Shown: positions 61,980-64,000 of the stretch, in pieces
Position numbering within the stretch: the first letter of the stretch is position 1
Layout of the letters: the number at the start of each line of letters is the position of its first letter
Source of the DNA: SNAP01 sp049671745
GTDB taxonomy: Bacteria; Bacteroidota; Bacteroidia; Bacteroidales; Marinifilaceae
NCBI GenBank assembly: GCA_049671745.1
Contig: JBATVL010000005.1
Location: 19,807 to 83,806, forward strand
Length of the DNA stretch: 64,000 nucleotides
Reading direction: 5' to 3'
Position numbers and translations under genes: made by a program
Notes under the pieces: model-generated
The model's input: the letters and a program-made list of their open reading frames with translations, nothing else
The model's database searches: none
What the model was told of the DNA's origin: nothing

Positions 61980-63316
61980 TTACAACTTCTTGATTTTCCA
62001 GAAACCACCTTTATCTGCACCAACTCGCTCTAGAATATCTTTTTCCTTTAATTTCTTTATATTCTTTTCTATAGAACGTGTACTAATTAACCTTTCTTTT
62101 GCTAGTTCTGATATTGTTATTCTATTATTATCAAATATCAATTTCAGTATCTCCCATTCAGTTTCATTCAAGACATAAGCTAATTCTTTTAAAAGAAAAG
62201 ATTTCTTTAACTCCCAATTTTTCTCCGAACCTTTCTCCGAACTTTTCTCCGAACCTTTCTCCGAACTTTTGGTAATTGGACGTTTAAGCACAACAGTAAA
62301 CATACCTTCAGTTTTAAATATAGGCATATTTAAATCAGCTACTTCCATAGCCCTTCTCATTCTATTTATCCCAGAACCTATTTGTTCAACCATATGCATA
62401 CGTTCAAAAAGTCCAAAGATAAGAGGATTACGAGAATGGCTCTTAAAACCAAATTCTTTTTTAGAAATAGCACTTACCAAACCTCCTGGATTAGTAATTT
62501 CAACTCTATCAGTAAATAATTCAACAGTCAAACGAGCGCCCTTATCGTAATAATCTCTATGTGTTAAAGCATTAATAATTGCCTCTTTAAAAACGGTACG
62601 AGGAATTTCCCAATGCTCTTTTCTAGGACCAGTTCCCTCAATTTCATAACTAACATCTAATTTAGTTTTAAGCCATTGAATTACATGATTATACTGACGA
62701 ATTAGTGAGCCAGTATAGATTTTGTCATCTACAATATAGGTTTTATCAGTTCCGTCAAAGGCCACACATCTTAATACCGCTTTCTCTATAAAATCTTCAG
62801 GGGATTTTCCAAAGAAAAGAACGGCACCATTTTTAAATACACCATCAACTGACAGTAATCGCAAATTACTAATTATCTGCTCTCTACTTGCTGACCTAGA
62901 TAAACCAGCATCTATTCTAAACTCTTCAAATGTAACATCATCAATATCTTTCTCACTATCAAATTCAGCACAAGAAGCCTCATCAAAATATATCCTACTT
63001 GACTGCTGAAAGAAATCTCTCATCTGTTCTACAGATAATATTTTTTGGGAATTTGGACCTTGTCTTACATAAATGGCTCCAGACAAGGTATATGGTTTTT
63101 GTGAACCAGAAACCACTTCTATTACTACAACTTCTTTACCTTCCACTTCAACAGAATAGAAAGGACAATAAAGACACACACACCACCAGATGCATTTGCA
63201 AAAGCACATACTTCTTCTGTTATATCTTTAAGTTTAGACGGCAGTTTAAGTTTAAACTCTGCATTATAACCTTCACCTGACTCAACTATATTAAGAATAT
63301 CTTCAGCTATTAACAT
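61980..63316 (-). pseudogene. Frameshifted and internally deleted AlbA_2 regulator gene
   Basis: Two reading frames make up one broken gene. Frame 1 (63316-63125) encodes the front of an AlbA_2 domain: MLIAEDILNIVESGEGYNAE, then FANASGGV, and then leaves homology. Frame 2 (from about 63170 to 61980) resumes with VEVEGKEVVVIEVVSGSQKP, then the ATPase-like region (VFKEAIINALTHRDYY, TNPGGLVSAIS, EQIGSGINRM), an SEK-rich linker and one wHTH. The ~45 residues normally between them are missing, and the junction lies at an AC/GT dinucleotide run (63174-63183). The intact 409-residue second frame might still be expressed. Confidence 0.82.
62218..62271. repeat. 12-base tandem repeats encoding SSEKGSEK
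   Basis: About four units of CTTTCTCCGAAC with small variation. They encode the linker KSSEKGSEKSSEKGSEK between the ATPase-like domain and the wHTH of the downstream frame. Confidence 0.8.
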
Positions 63317-63338
63317 GATATTTTCATTTTAAATATTC

Positions 63339-63361
63339 ATTTGTATATTAATACAAATATA
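63339..63361 (-). promoter_or_regulatory. -7 box within an inverted repeat upstream of the broken AlbA_2 gene
   Basis: ATTTGTAT (63339-63346) and ATACAAAT (63351-63358) form an 8-bp inverted repeat with a 4-base spacer. It overlaps TATATTTG (63354-63361, minus strand), an exact -7 match. Possible autoregulatory operator. Confidence 0.45.
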
Positions 63362-63401
63362 TTCAAAACACCTGACAGTCAGAACGATTAATCACAGAAA
63401 A

Positions 63402-64000
63402 TTAAAAACCAAGAGACTGATTAATTAAAACAATCTTAATTCTATGTTTAGGATAAGACTTCTCAGTAATAGACCAAGTATTACATATTCGTTGAGGACT
63501 ATGGCAATCGTGACAAACACCAGTTTTTTGACAAGGAAGGATTAAACTCTCATGAGCCTTAGCATTTAAAGGAGCAGCAATAGACTTAACTCTCTTAAAA
63601 GCATCATCTAAATTAGCAACAATCTTATTTACACCAACAAAAAGAACCACATTACGAGGACCAAAAGTCAATGCAGAAACCCTATTCCCAATCATATCAA
63701 GATTAACAAGTTGTCCGGCTTCTGTAATCGCATTTGTACCAGTAATAAACAAATCAACGCAAAGAGCTTTCTTCCTATTCTTAATCTGCTCTTTCCAGCT
63801 ATCATTAGGATTAAACGTATCAATAAAATCTATAGTATTATCCCTTTTAACAAGATCTAAGACTCTCGTTTTATGCATAGTTACAGAATCAGCATAAGAA
63901 AGACTCTTTGGCTCTAAACGGCTATAAATATCATCTTTGAAGATATTATAAGCCTCATCTACATCATCAACTACGAAAACCTCGAAATTATTCAACCTCA
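63402..64000 (-). CDS. LUD-domain protein (LutC/YkgG-like), 5' end outside window
   Basis: At least 199 residues; the frame is open to the window edge (Arg-Leu precede the first listed Asn-Asn), and relatives have about 20 more N-terminal residues. NRVSALTFGPRNVVLFVGVNKIV, RVKSIAAPLNAKAH, PCQKTGVCHDCHSPQRICN and the final RIKIVLINQSLGF are characteristic. The four clustered cysteines in CxxxGxCxxC form suggest metal or redox chemistry. LUD proteins act in lactate oxidation complexes or related electron-transfer functions; partner LutA/LutB genes are not in view. Confidence 0.88.
   Translation of the reverse strand, partial: RLNNFEVFVVDDVDEAYNIFKDDIYSRLEPKSLSYADSVTMHKTRVLDLVKRDNTIDFIDTFNPNDSWKEQIKNRKKALCVDLFITGTNAITEAGQLVNLDMIGNRVSALTFGPRNVVLFVGVNKIVANLDDAFKRVKSIAAPLNAKAHESLILPCQKTGVCHDCHSPQRICNTWSITEKSYPKHRIKIVLINQSLGF

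Noticed and set aside
53096..64000. Genomic island or prophage in the last 11 kb
   Set aside because: No integrase, transposase, tRNA-end direct repeats or phage genes were seen; base composition is like the rest of the window.

Overview
The window is a low-GC (roughly 30%) chromosomal segment from a member of the Bacteroidetes, most likely an anaerobic Bacteroidales species. Supporting signs are the Bacteroidetes promoter type (-33 TTTG or TTG, about 20 nt, -7 TAnnTTTG) upstream of several operons, an Na+-pumping methylmalonyl-CoA decarboxylase operon, FISUMP and FKBP lipoproteins, the folP/DUF1599/BT_3928/tpiA neighbourhood and anaerobic ThiH-type thiazole synthesis. The genus cannot be fixed from the sequence. 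No rRNA, tRNA, CRISPR array, integrase or transposase was seen.

Layout. 1-4.7 kb: the 3' part of a malic enzyme lacking the phosphotransacetylase domain, convergent with a SWIM/SNF2 helicase. 4.7-11.7 kb: a nine-gene minus-strand operon (DUF2170, PspA/IM30, DUF4178, lipoprotein, DUF350, membrane SpeE, SpeD, rhomboid, two-TM K+ channel) resembling the E. coli yjfIJKLM set joined to a polyamine module. 11.7-13.3 kb: an Ig-like/FISUMP lipoprotein. 13.6-20.5 kb: a TPP riboswitch and a complete thiSCEDEGHF operon. 20.5-25.9 kb: a small membrane protein, a Crp/Fnr regulator, a DASS symporter and an M13 peptidase. 26-30.5 kb: threonine aldolase, MnmD-like methyltransferase, four tandem FKBPs and an SSB-like DUF3127 protein. 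30.5-36.4 kb: a tandem-domain adenylate kinase divergent from the mce-mmdA-oadG-mmdC-mmdB propionate-pathway operon. 36.4-43.2 kb: MFS, CinA, c-di-AMP cyclase, FolP, DUF1599, a DoxX-like protein and TpiA. 43.3-46.2 kb: a DoxX/TetR/nitroreductase operon and an Rh-type ammonium transporter. 46.3-53.8 kb: a DUF1963 protein followed by two giant paralogues made of three copies of one unit. 54-64 kb: AraC, Bcr/CflA efflux, MarC, TIGR01777 epimerase, a HEAT protein with an orphan RluA N-terminal domain, two AlbA_2 regulators (one frameshifted and internally deleted, one with a decayed 3' tail), a YhcH-family protein and a partial LUD protein.

The best candidates for a poorly described system are the PspA/DUF350/polyamine/K+ channel operon (4.76-11.66 kb) and the DUF1963 plus triplicated giant-protein operon (46.3-53.8 kb). 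The methylmalonyl-CoA operon and the malic enzyme fit succinate/propionate fermentation. The thiamine operon is complete for de novo synthesis up to thiamine phosphate.
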